Positions 1 to 7,126 are shown, numbered from the stretch's first letter. The stretch: DNA of 13,328 bases from JAGNLA01 sp964472265 (GCA_964472265.1 CAYYJO010000055.1:1-13328); one strand, 5' to 3'. The notes: generated from the sequence alone by a model not told the origin. Numbers and translations: made by a program.

Positions 1-1533
1 CAGTCACCGATGCAGGATCGAACCTCAAACCTCGCAAAAGTCTACGATTCGTCCTATTTTGGATTTTACCCGCTTGATGGCCCCTTGTCTGGCTCAAAAC
101 CAATTTTTTATGAGAGCAACAGCTATAAAGGTCACATGTGGTACCCAAGGCAGGTCAAACTCTCCTACTACTTTGCTGATCTTGAGCGTTGGTCAAACAC
201 CGCATTTATAGACAAATGGTATCCGCCAGTCACACTCGGGGTAGTGGCACAATCGTATGAAAAGCTGGACAAGGATTTGGCCGGTATTGAAAATTCCATA
301 AACACACCCACGCTTTATGTCCTCATAGTCGGTGTCCTGTTTGCCATACTGCTGAGCGTTATCCTTTCTTCAAGGATTGTCAGGCTGAAAAAGAGCATTC
401 TGAGTCTCTCAAAAGACCTCGGCAAAACCATTCCTCCGGTAGGCGGAGAGCTGGGTGACATTGCAGATGCAGCGAACAGGCTCGCAATGGACTTGAGGTC
501 ATCTCGATCAAGGTCTGAGCGGGTTTTAGACTCTGTGTCAACCGGAATCATCGTCGTTGGCGTGAACCTGAGGATCATCGAGGCGAATCCTTCCTCACTT
601 GAAATCATCGGCAAAACTAGAGCTGAAGTTGTTGGGAATCCTTTCAGGGACTTTGGCGATGTCGGTCAGTTGGTGTCTGGAGAACTGACCGATGTTGTTG
701 AAAAAGGCAACGTTTGGAGCTCAGGTACACTTAAAATTACAACCAGCTCTGGCGTAAAGTACGTCAATCTCATCGCCGTTCCTGTTGAAAATTCGAAACC
801 GAAGGAAGCCATCATCGCCATTTCGGATGTAACAGAAAACGTAACCGACACCATGAGAAACGAGCGTGATGCCTCGCTTGCAAGACTTGGATTGTTCACA
901 ATGGGCGTGGCTCACGAGGTTAGAAACCCACTAACATCAATAAAAGGTTTCGTCCAGCTGCTTGACAGGAAGCTTATCGGCAGGGACGAAGGGAAATACC
1001 TCAGGCCGGTTCTCAAGGAAGTCGAACGAATCGAGAACCTGATAACAGAACTGATGAATGCCTCAAAACCACAACCACTGAAAGTCGAACTGGTCTCACT
1101 GCTTGACATAGCCACACAGCTTGCCACAAACAACAAGGAACAGCTTGATTCTTTTGGTATCGCCATCAATCTGGTGATTCCTGAAAATCTTGAACTTCAG
1201 GCCGATCCAAACAGACTTTATCAGGTTCTTCTGAATCTGCTCCTGAATTCCAGAGATGCAATGCCAGCCGGTGGGTCGGTAACAATTTCGGCCAGAGCTG
1301 AAATTGACTGGGTTGTTATAGATTTCAGCGACACCGGCATGGGCATTTCCCAAGACGATGTCCACAAGATTTTTACGCCATTTTTTACAACAAAGGCTTC
1401 TGGGACTGGTCTGGGACTTTCGATCTGCGACCAAATAATCAAGGCTCATAGAGGAAGAATCTCATTCGTTTCGGATGACACCGGAACTGTGTTCACAATT
1501 AGATTGCCACTGAAACCGGCATTGGAGGAATGA
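1..1533 (+). CDS. PAS-domain sensor histidine kinase, 5' end outside window
   Basis: This is the C-terminal part of a membrane-bound two-component sensor kinase. The frame is open to base 1, so the first ATG at 10 is probably internal. Counting residues from that ATG: 1-100 looks like the end of an extracytoplasmic (Cache-like) sensor domain. Residues 102-124 form one hydrophobic transmembrane helix, followed by a HAMP-like linker. About 170-275 is a PAS domain. About 290-355 is HisKA, with the H-box AHEVRNPLTSIKGF and His302 as likely phospho-acceptor. About 395-502 is the ATPase domain, with N-box residues N409/N413, the G1 motif DTGMG at 441 and the G2 motif GTGLGL at 465. It should autophosphorylate on histidine and pass phosphate to a response regulator, but none is visible here. 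The next gene starts one base after its TGA, so the two are probably co-transcribed. The kinase call is secure; the signal is unknown. Confidence 0.93.
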   Translation, partial: QSPMQDRTSNLAKVYDSSYFGFYPLDGPLSGSKPIFYESNSYKGHMWYPRQVKLSYYFADLERWSNTAFIDKWYPPVTLGVVAQSYEKLDKDLAGIENSINTPTLYVLIVGVLFAILLSVILSSRIVRLKKSILSLSKDLGKTIPPVGGELGDIADAANRLAMDLRSSRSRSERVLDSVSTGIIVVGVNLRIIEANPSSLEIIGKTRAEVVGNPFRDFGDVGQLVSGELTDVVEKGNVWSSGTLKITTSSGVKYVNLIAVPVENSKPKEAIIAISDVTENVTDTMRNERDASLARLGLFTMGVAHEVRNPLTSIKGFVQLLDRKLIGRDEGKYLRPVLKEVERIENLITELMNASKPQPLKVELVSLLDIATQLATNNKEQLDSFGIAINLVIPENLELQADPNRLYQVLLNLLLNSRDAMPAGGSVTISARAEIDWVVIDFSDTGMGISQDDVHKIFTPFFTTKASGTGLGLSICDQIIKAHRGRISFVSDDTGTVFTIRLPLKPALEE

Positions 1534-1534
1534 C

Positions 1535-2836
1535 ATGGAAAGAGAGCACAAGATTCAGATTGGCGCAATACTGGCTGGAATAAACGTAATATTGGTTGGT
1601 CTATACCTTTTGCTTGGAATGACCGGTGTTCTCCTGTTCTCATACCTTCCGGCTCTCCTCAAGCTCTGGCCGATCATCCTCATAGCAATCGGTCTGGACA
1701 TCATCTTCAGGTCATTCAACATTAAATACGTTGGATCAATCGTCATGACCATCTTCATCATCCTTGCAATTGTTGCTTCGGTTCCGGGAACAACCGGCAC
1801 AGGCGTCAGAAAGGTCTTTGGCATGCCTGAAGAGCCGATTGGATGGAACATTGACCGAATAATCAAAACCTGGGTCAATGACACTGACATGAAAGTAATT
1901 GAAACCGTTGAAGACAACAGGGCAATCGCCTTCATCCCGACAAAAATAATGATTTCTCCTGAGGGAAATGTAAGAAATCTTTACGTTTCAATCAAAAAAG
2001 GCGACGTGCCCTCATGCAAGATCAAAACAGAAATCCTCGACGGCATTGCACTTTACGAGGAGAAAAAAATGGACATCCTTGTGGCAAAGCAGGAAGAGAA
2101 AGTGTTTACAATTGATTCAATCGAGTCCAAAGGCAAATTCTGCAATGTCTATATCGAAGCAGCTTTTGCTGACACAACCAACGTTGAAATCGATGCAAAT
2201 CTAAGAAAGTTTGAGATTGCAGATGACTGGGCAGGCAACATCGATCTTGGAACAACAACAAATTGCGATATTGTTACTGGAAACCTTGGTGAATTCAGAA
2301 TCAACAGCGCATCAGGTTCAATCCAGATCGGTGATTGCAAAAAAGCTGACATCAACACCGTCAGCGCTGACGTAAAGACAGGCAATCTTTCGGAGAGTTC
2401 AAGCGTCAAGACCGCTTCAGGAAACATTGTCGCCGGAAACACAAATGATGTCGAACTGAGAACCATTTCTGGTGATATAACAGTTGCAGGCGCAAAAGGG
2501 AAAGCAACCCTCGGAACCGTTTCCGGTGAAATCTCCGTTGATCTTCTGACAGACATAGCTAATTTAACTGCCGAATCAACCTCTGGTGACATAAAAATCT
2601 CCAACATGCCCACCATCGAGAAGGCTGTTGCAAAATCAGTATCTGGTGATGTGAACATCGTCCTTGCGAAGGATGCAAACCTCACCATCAACATCGACAC
2701 GCTTTCAGGTCACACAGATTTGGTTGGGACTGAGAAAATGCCTGAACCGGGTTTTGACAGGTCACTTGTCATTGGAACAGGAACAGGCAAACTTGAAATC
2801 GGCACGACATCCGGCGACATAGAGGTGAAACAATGA
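1535..2836 (+). CDS. LiaF-like membrane protein with DUF4097-type beta-helix
   Basis: The N-terminus (about residues 9-84) has three hydrophobic segments. The motif LLKLWPIILIAIGLDIIFR resembles the LiaI/LiaF-type (DUF5668-like) membrane region. Residues 85-210 are a mixed segment with two cysteines. From about 213 to the end there is a repetitive beta-solenoid, with rungs recurring about every 17-20 residues: SASGSI, TASGNI, TISGDI, TVSGEI, STSGDI, SVSGDV, TLSGH, TTSGDI. This pattern is typical of DUF4097 adhesin-like domains. No enzymatic motif is present. A GGAGG ribosome binding site at 1524-1528 supports the ATG at 1535. In Firmicutes, LiaF proteins restrain a partner histidine kinase. 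The kinase gene one base upstream makes an envelope-stress sensing role plausible, but that is inference. The stop overlaps the next start by 4 bases. Confidence 0.82.
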   Translation: MEREHKIQIGAILAGINVILVGLYLLLGMTGVLLFSYLPALLKLWPIILIAIGLDIIFRSFNIKYVGSIVMTIFIILAIVASVPGTTGTGVRKVFGMPEEPIGWNIDRIIKTWVNDTDMKVIETVEDNRAIAFIPTKIMISPEGNVRNLYVSIKKGDVPSCKIKTEILDGIALYEEKKMDILVAKQEEKVFTIDSIESKGKFCNVYIEAAFADTTNVEIDANLRKFEIADDWAGNIDLGTTTNCDIVTGNLGEFRINSASGSIQIGDCKKADINTVSADVKTGNLSESSSVKTASGNIVAGNTNDVELRTISGDITVAGAKGKATLGTVSGEISVDLLTDIANLTAESTSGDIKISNMPTIEKAVAKSVSGDVNIVLAKDANLTINIDTLSGHTDLVGTEKMPEPGFDRSLVIGTGTGKLEIGTTSGDIEVKQ

Positions 2837-3489
2837 AAGCTGAAAGAAGAACAGGCAGGGAAGCGCTGAAACCGCAATCAAATCCTGCAAAGCCAATAGT
2901 GAAACTACAAAGACCGAGAAAGGCAAGCAAACCAACTAACGTGCCAATGGCAATTGGAATAATTCTGGCCTGTGTTTTCCTGGCAGTGGTTGTAATTGTC
3001 GTCGCATCAACGCCAACCAAATCATCACCAGAACCAAAACCTGTAAACAGTTACAAATTCGACCCGTCAGCCAAAAACTTCACTCTCGCCGACACGGAAG
3101 GCAAAAGCCACACCCTCTCAAACTATGTCGGGATGCCGGTCATCCTCGACTTCACCGCAAGCTGGTGCGGGCCGTGCAGGGCGCAGGCTCCTGCGTTGAA
3201 GAAACTGTACGATGAATTTAAAGACAAGGTTCAATTCCTTGCTGTGACAGGCATAAATGGCTCGCAAACAGCTGATCAGGCTGTCGAGTTCAAAAATGAA
3301 GAAGGCATGGCATGGCCAATGCTTCTTGACACCACTGGCGACACCCACAAGCTATACAATGTCACAGGCATCCCAAGGATCATCCTTCTGGACAGGTCTG
3401 GTGTAACCTACCACGAGCAAACCGGAAACAAATCCGAAGGCTGCTACACCGATTTCAAGCAGGCCATCGAGGAGATATTCAACAATTAA
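2833..3489 (+). CDS. Membrane-anchored TlpA/ResA-like thioredoxin
   Basis: The protein has 218 residues. A basic, proline-rich cytoplasmic tail (1-37) leads into one transmembrane helix (about 38-58), then a short linker, then a thioredoxin fold from about 75. The active site is WCGPC (residues 111-115). The cis-proline is in GIPRI (Pro181). The segment FTLADTEGKSHTLSNYVGMPVILDF is typical of TlpA/ResA/AhpC-TSA-like exported reductases. It probably acts outside the cytoplasmic membrane as a thiol-disulfide reductase; its client is unknown. The start overlaps the preceding stop (ATGA), with a weak GAGGTG at 2821-2826, so it is translationally coupled to the LiaF-like gene. A further cysteine lies at residue 204. 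The fold is secure; the specific role (disulfide reduction, cytochrome maturation) cannot be decided. Confidence 0.9.
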   Translation: MKAERRTGREALKPQSNPAKPIVKLQRPRKASKPTNVPMAIGIILACVFLAVVVIVVASTPTKSSPEPKPVNSYKFDPSAKNFTLADTEGKSHTLSNYVGMPVILDFTASWCGPCRAQAPALKKLYDEFKDKVQFLAVTGINGSQTADQAVEFKNEEGMAWPMLLDTTGDTHKLYNVTGIPRIILLDRSGVTYHEQTGNKSEGCYTDFKQAIEEIFNN

Positions 3490-3560
3490 TCTAAATCTTC
3501 CTGGCTTGCATCCTAAAAATTACTTCTGATCGAACCTGATTAACCATTGAATATAATCTA

Positions 3561-3685
3561 TATTGATAATTCCAAGTTTTGTATTATCATTTCCTTGGTC
3601 TGGGGCGGGTGTGTGGTCGCAGGCAACGCAAGGATTGGCCGGACACCGCATAAGCAGGACGCTTGGCCAATAGCCAAGTTGGAGT
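3561..3685 (+). repeat. Direct repeat copy 1: rnpB promoter and 5' third
   Basis: This is the first copy of a direct repeat whose second copy is 3741-3863, offset by 180 bases at the left edge. The first 40 bases (3561-3600) are identical to 3741-3780. The rest differs by about 9 substitutions and 2 single-base insertions, clustered at 3602-3604, 3628-3640 and 3651-3652. The left boundary is sharp: no similarity continues before 3561/3741. The flanks (3490-3560 and 3693-3740) show no gene. A TATAAT at 3552-3557 lacks a good -35. Confidence 0.95.
3563..3590 (+). promoter_or_regulatory. Predicted promoter, copy 1 of the rnpB duplication
   Basis: The -35 is TTGATA (3563-3568), followed by a 16-base spacer and -10 TATCAT (3585-3590), predicting a start near 3597. 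It is base-for-base identical to the promoter before the intact rnpB. It could drive a short RNA or a longer rnpB precursor. Confidence 0.6.
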
Positions 3686-3692
3686 AGCCAAC
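3597..3692 (+). pseudogene. Truncated, mutated RNase P RNA 5' fragment
   Basis: The fragment matches the start of rnpB (P2 strand, P3 and P9 regions) but stops after the P9 hairpin CTTGGC-CAATA-GCCAAG. The near-universal CR-I/P4 strand, GAGGAAAGTCCGGAC in the intact copy, reads AAGGATTGGCCGGAC here. The 3-bp P3 stem CAG/CTG is broken to CAG/CGC. CR-II to CR-V are all absent, so it cannot be a catalytic RNase P RNA. Divergence has created a 5-bp hairpin GTTGG-AGTAG-CCAAC (3678-3692) at its end. It could be a decayed duplication or a short transcribed RNA; the intact promoter leaves both open. Confidence 0.75.
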
Positions 3693-3740
3693 CTAAACAT
3701 CAAATCAATCCAAGACATTTTGAATCTTGCCCAAAACATG

Positions 3741-3863
3741 TATTGATAATTCCAAGTTTTGTATTATCATTTCCTTGGTCTCAAGCGGGTGTGTGGTCGC
3801 AGGCAACTGAGGAAAGTCCGGACACCGCAGAGCAGGACGCTTGGCCAATAGCCAAGTTGGAGT
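3741..3863 (+). repeat. Direct repeat copy 2: within the functional rnpB
   Basis: This is the second copy of the direct repeat. It contains the promoter and the 5' part of the intact RNase P RNA. Similarity to copy 1 ends around GGAGT at 3859-3863. Confidence 0.95.
3743..3770 (+). promoter_or_regulatory. Predicted rnpB promoter
   Basis: TTGATA (3743-3748), a 16-base spacer and TATCAT (3765-3770) place the start near 3776-3777, exactly where the P1 helix of RNase P RNA begins. The promoter contains a 7-bp inverted repeat, TGATAAT (3744-3750) and ATTATCA (3763-3769), that overlaps both hexamers. With no obvious promoter before rsmH, it may also feed the division operon. Confidence 0.7.
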
Positions 3864-4094
3864 GATCCAAAGGAAAGTGCAACAGAAAAGATACCGCAGA
3901 TGAAAAGCTGTAAGGGTGAAATGGCGAGGCAAGGGCTCACCAGGGCTGTGGTGACACAGTCGCTTGTGCAAACCCCGTCCGGTGCAAGGCCAAATAGGGA
4001 AAGGTCAAGGGTTGCTCGCCCATCTTTCCGGGTAGGCTGCTAAGAGAAATGACCACAGACGACAAAATCCGGCTTACAGCCCACTTGAGACCAG
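3776..4094 (+). ncRNA. rnpB: RNase P RNA, bacterial class A
   Basis: This is the catalytic RNA of RNase P, which removes 5' leaders from pre-tRNAs. P1 is a perfect 10-bp helix between 3776-3785 (TGGTCTCAAG) and 4084-4093 (CTTGAGACCA). P2 pairs TGTGGTC (3792-3798) with GACCACA (4051-4057). P3 is a minimal CAG-GCAA-CTG hairpin (3800-3809). The conserved core is present: GAGGAAAGTCCGGAC (3809-3823), P9 hairpin (3840-3856), ACAGAAAAGATACCGC (about 3881-3896), AAGGGTGAAATGGCGAGG (about 3913-3930), GCAAGGCCAAATAGGG (3984-3999), GGGTAGGCTGCTAAGAG (about 4029-4045), and the P4 3' strand AAAATCCGGCTTA (about 4064-4076). The length of about 319 bases is normal. The 3' end overlaps the annotated start of rsmH. 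The GGU that recognises tRNA CCA in L15 appears replaced. Confidence 0.95.
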
Positions 4095-4966
4095 ACCACA
4101 CTCCGGTTTTGGCGCCAGAGTGTATCGATCTTCTTGGGTGCAAAAACGGAGGCATCTTCGTTGACGGCACTTCCGGTGAAGGCGGGCACACCATTCTCAT
4201 GCTCCAATCCTCCCCAAACACAAGAACAGTCTCGCTTGACATGGATCCTGACATGCTTGATCGCGCAAGGGCAAGGCTTTCTGAGTTTCATGAGAGGGCA
4301 ACCTTCATTCACAGCAATTTTGCAGAAATTGATGGCGCCCTGAAATCCGTAAACATCAGCATGGTCAGCGGTATTCTCCTTGACTTGGGAATTTCAATGG
4401 CTCACATAAAATCAATTGATCGTGGATTGGCCTTCACTTCCGACCAACCGCTTGACATGAGGCTGAACCCGACAGAAGGCAAGCCTCTACGGGAAATATT
4501 GAACAAAATGCGCGAGGAGCAACTTTTTGAGATAATAAAAACATACGGCGAGGAGCCATTTGCAAAGAAAATTGCAAAGGCCATCATTCACGAACTTTCA
4601 CACGGCAAAATGGAGACAACAAAAGACCTTGCCGGTCTGATCGAAAAAACACTTGGTCGAAGGGGCAGAACACATCCAGCCACCAGAACTTTCCAGGCGC
4701 TCAGAATCTGGATCAACAGAGAGCTTGAAAACATTGAGACAGTCATCCCGAAAGCCCTCAGACTGTTGCTTCCCGGCGGAACCCTTGCAATCATAGCCTA
4801 CCATTCGCTCGAAGACAGGATCGTGAAAACCCACTTCAAAAAGGCCGAGGACGAAGGATTTGAAATCGTCACAAAAAAACCGATAGTGCCCGGTGATGAA
4901 GAAATCTCGGTCAACAGGGCTGCCAGATCGGCCAAGCTTCGCGCCATCAGGAGGAGAGATGGCTAA
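4049..4966 (+). CDS. rsmH: 16S rRNA (cytosine-1402-N4) methyltransferase RsmH
   Basis: RsmH (MraW) is the SAM-dependent methyltransferase that modifies C1402 of 16S rRNA; it is usually the first or second dcw gene. Counting from the ATG at 4049 (305 residues): the family start HTPVLAPECIDLL is at 17-29. The SAM-binding loop VDGTSGEGGH is at 38-47, with acidic residue D64. Also present are DMRLNP (136-141), RTHPATRTFQALRIWINREL (207-226) and AIIAYHSLEDRIVK (247-260), all diagnostic. The ATG at 4049 lies inside the RNase P RNA P2 strand with only a weak purine stretch upstream. A TTG at 4085 would give MRPDHTPVL, closer to typical RsmH N-termini, but has no Shine-Dalgarno and lies in the P1 strand. 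The function is secure and the start is uncertain. Confidence 0.95.
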   Translation: MTTDDKIRLTAHLRPDHTPVLAPECIDLLGCKNGGIFVDGTSGEGGHTILMLQSSPNTRTVSLDMDPDMLDRARARLSEFHERATFIHSNFAEIDGALKSVNISMVSGILLDLGISMAHIKSIDRGLAFTSDQPLDMRLNPTEGKPLREILNKMREEQLFEIIKTYGEEPFAKKIAKAIIHELSHGKMETTKDLAGLIEKTLGRRGRTHPATRTFQALRIWINRELENIETVIPKALRLLLPGGTLAIIAYHSLEDRIVKTHFKKAEDEGFEIVTKKPIVPGDEEISVNRAARSAKLRAIRRRDG

Positions 4967-5282
4967 CAAAAAAACAAAGAAAAAAAAGAGAATAAACTTC
5001 AGGCTCATTGGCATCGTGTTTTTTATCTGTGCTCTCCTGTACATTTGGTATTATGCCTCCCAGCACAACCAATGGATGGAACTGACAAAAGAGAACCAGT
5101 CTTTGGACAACGAAAGGATCGGGCTTGAAAAACAGCTGTCAAAAAAACAACGTGACCAGAACATCATTCTCTCCGATGAGGCCATCTTCCAGAAGGCCAG
5201 CAAGGATTTGTTGATGCACAGAGCGAGAATCAACGAGAGAAATTATCTTCCTGACCCAAGGGACTGGAAACCACAAGAATGA
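4959..5282 (+). CDS. ftsL: FtsL-like divisome protein
   Basis: The protein has 107 residues: a lysine-rich cytoplasmic tail (MANKKTKKKKR), one transmembrane helix (about 15-33), then a coiled-coil-prone segment (about 40-75, LTKENQSLDNERIGLEKQLSKKQ). This is the FtsL/DivIC architecture. FtsL forms a complex with FtsB/DivIC that activates the septal synthase FtsW-FtsI. Sequence conservation in this family is low, so the call rests on topology and on the position between rsmH and ftsI, which is the classical place of ftsL. A strong AGGAGGAG (about 4949-4956) fixes the ATG at 4959, overlapping the rsmH stop by 8 bases. A longer in-frame ATG at 4893 lies deep in rsmH and is unlikely. The stop overlaps ftsI by 4 bases. 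Confidence 0.8.
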   Translation: MANKKTKKKKRINFRLIGIVFFICALLYIWYYASQHNQWMELTKENQSLDNERIGLEKQLSKKQRDQNIILSDEAIFQKASKDLLMHRARINERNYLPDPRDWKPQE

Positions 5283-7126
5283 ACGATAATAAACCAGTCA
5301 ACAAAGGCTTCAGACCAAACGTCGGAAGACTTGGAATTGTCTCTGTCGTTCTGATTATTCTACTGTCCGGCGTCGGAGTCAAACTTGCAAAAGTCCAGCT
5401 GCTTGATTCAAGGAAGTTTATTGATGATTCCACCAAAAAGAACGAGCCAGGCGTGATTTTGCCGATTAGGGGCGAAATCTATGATCGCAATTCAGTCCCG
5501 CTAGTCACAAATATTCTTGCTAGCGACATTTTCTGTGAACCAATCAGAATTGAAAACAAAGGTGGTTATCCTCAACCAAACGGAAAATTCAAGGGTCTGG
5601 ATGGGAAAGAAACAGTTGAAGGCGTAGCAAATGTAATTGCGTCAGTATTGGGTATAAAACTTGCCGACGCAATTGAATCTGTGAAAGGTAACGGCTGGTT
5701 TTCGTTCATTAAAAGAGGCGTTGATCCTGGACAGGCTGAGAAACTGTCGATGTTCAACCTCAAAGGCGTCTACACTCGCGACACTCATAAAAGATATTAT
5801 CCACAGGGCACTCTGGCTTCAAATCTTCTTGGCATAACCGATCCTGACCAAAATGGGATTGAAGGGTTAGAATTCTCATTCAACAAACAGCTTGCCGGTG
5901 AACCGGGAATAAAGAAATACCCAGAAGCTTCTGAATCGCCAAACCGAGATTCCTACATCATCGAGAAACCGGCCATTCAAGGTGAATGGTTGTTCCTCAC
6001 GCTCGATTCGACAATGCAGTTCATCGCAAAACAGAGGATGGACGAGGCCGTTGCCCACTGGAATGCCGACGCTGCCGTGTGTATTATCCAGGATCCCACC
6101 TCGGGTGAAATCCTTGCTGCCTCAGAGAGCGTCAGGAAAGGGCTTGAGAAAAGGTACCCCAACAACATGCCTTTCAACTACCAGTTCGAACCTGGCTCTG
6201 TTTTCAAGGGCGTAACAACAGCCATTGGCCTTGATTGCGGGGCTATCGATGAAAAACTCGTTCTGGTCGACCACGGTGGTATCAAGGTGGGTGAGAAAAC
6301 TTTTTATTGTGACTGGATACCAAACCCTTATTCCGGTCACGGCGCACAAACTCTCGTTCAGGCCATCAGAAATTCCTGCAACGTTGTCTTCGCACAATAC
6401 GGCCAGAGAATAATAAAAAAGATCGGCAACAAAAGTTATTACAACAAACTTCTTGAGTTTGGTTTCGGAGCGAACCCTGGAACCGGTCTCATAGAAAACC
6501 CTGGTGGAGTCCAAAAACCTGAACAGTGGTACGGAACTTCACCATGGAACATGTTTTTTGGTCGAGGAATAACGGTCACACCGCTCCAGCTGATAAACGC
6601 CTATTCAGCCATCGCCAACGGTGGAGTATTGATGAAACCAATGCTGATAGCCTACAGATACAACCCCAACACAGGCCAGAGAACGAAAGTCCCTTCCGAG
6701 GTTTTAAGAAGGGTCGTCTCTGTCGACGCTGCCAAGAGAACAATGAACGCCCTGACTCAGAACGTAATCTGGAACAATTATGACACAGCCTATAAGGCGG
6801 CCATGAAAGGCTACAGCATCGCAGGTAAAACCGGAACCGCCAACCAGATCAACCCCGATGGCGGATACTACGACAACTACAAATCAGGGATTCGCTACAA
6901 CTGCAGCTTTATAGGCATCCTCCCCACCAACGAAGACTCGCCTAAACTCTCAATTCTTGTTACGGTTGTAAACCCAAAAAACACATACGACAACGGCGCA
7001 CTTGTTGGCTCAAACGTTGCAGCGCCCTATTTCAGACTGGTAGCCGAGGATGTCACAAGCCTACTGCGCATTGGACCAAAAGATGAGATCAAGAGAACTG
7101 ATACAAAAAGCGCAAATTCAAGGTAA
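5279..7126 (+). CDS. ftsI: Septal peptidoglycan transpeptidase FtsI / PBP2-3 class B
   Basis: This class B penicillin-binding protein has 615 residues and cross-links stem peptides during septation. One N-terminal transmembrane helix (about 17-37) is followed by the pedestal/dimerisation domain (PIRGEIYDRN at about 62-71). The transpeptidase domain then carries all three penicillin-fold motifs: SVFK (S307 nucleophile, K310) in FEPGSVFKGVT, SCN (366-368), and KTGT (517-520) in IAGKTGTANQ. No C-terminal PASTA domain is visible. Insertions around 95-110 (GGYPQPNGKFKGLDGKE) resemble those in Spo/FtsI-type proteins. It is translationally coupled to ftsL by ATGA at 5279. The 3' end overlaps the start of murE. 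The class is secure; the septal assignment comes from the gene context. Confidence 0.95.
   Translation: MNDNKPVNKGFRPNVGRLGIVSVVLIILLSGVGVKLAKVQLLDSRKFIDDSTKKNEPGVILPIRGEIYDRNSVPLVTNILASDIFCEPIRIENKGGYPQPNGKFKGLDGKETVEGVANVIASVLGIKLADAIESVKGNGWFSFIKRGVDPGQAEKLSMFNLKGVYTRDTHKRYYPQGTLASNLLGITDPDQNGIEGLEFSFNKQLAGEPGIKKYPEASESPNRDSYIIEKPAIQGEWLFLTLDSTMQFIAKQRMDEAVAHWNADAAVCIIQDPTSGEILAASESVRKGLEKRYPNNMPFNYQFEPGSVFKGVTTAIGLDCGAIDEKLVLVDHGGIKVGEKTFYCDWIPNPYSGHGAQTLVQAIRNSCNVVFAQYGQRIIKKIGNKSYYNKLLEFGFGANPGTGLIENPGGVQKPEQWYGTSPWNMFFGRGITVTPLQLINAYSAIANGGVLMKPMLIAYRYNPNTGQRTKVPSEVLRRVVSVDAAKRTMNALTQNVIWNNYDTAYKAAMKGYSIAGKTGTANQINPDGGYYDNYKSGIRYNCSFIGILPTNEDSPKLSILVTVVNPKNTYDNGALVGSNVAAPYFRLVAEDVTSLLRIGPKDEIKRTDTKSANSR

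Noticed and set aside
2149..2700. 183-codon open frame on the minus strand
   Set aside because: It is antisense to the repetitive beta-helix gene; low-complexity composition and no ribosome binding site or family motif.
3552..3557. Perfect TATAAT just before the rnpB duplication
   Set aside because: No acceptable -35 lies 15-19 bases upstream, and the repeated TTGATA-TATCAT promoter is a better candidate.
3597..3692. Second functional RNase P RNA
   Set aside because: It lacks CR-II to CR-V and the P1/P2 3' strands, and CR-I is mutated.
3561..3868. CRISPR-like or short tandem repeat array
   Set aside because: There are only two long imperfect copies, and both match RNase P RNA; no short regular repeats with spacers.
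4598..5044. 148-codon open frame on the minus strand
   Set aside because: Antisense to rsmH and ftsL; its hydrophobic stretch mirrors the FtsL membrane segment.
7050..7082. Upstream ATG for murE at 7050
   Set aside because: It lengthens the overlap with ftsI and puts a purine stretch directly against the ATG; MRSRELI from 7083 fits Mur ligase N-termini better, though this is not certain.
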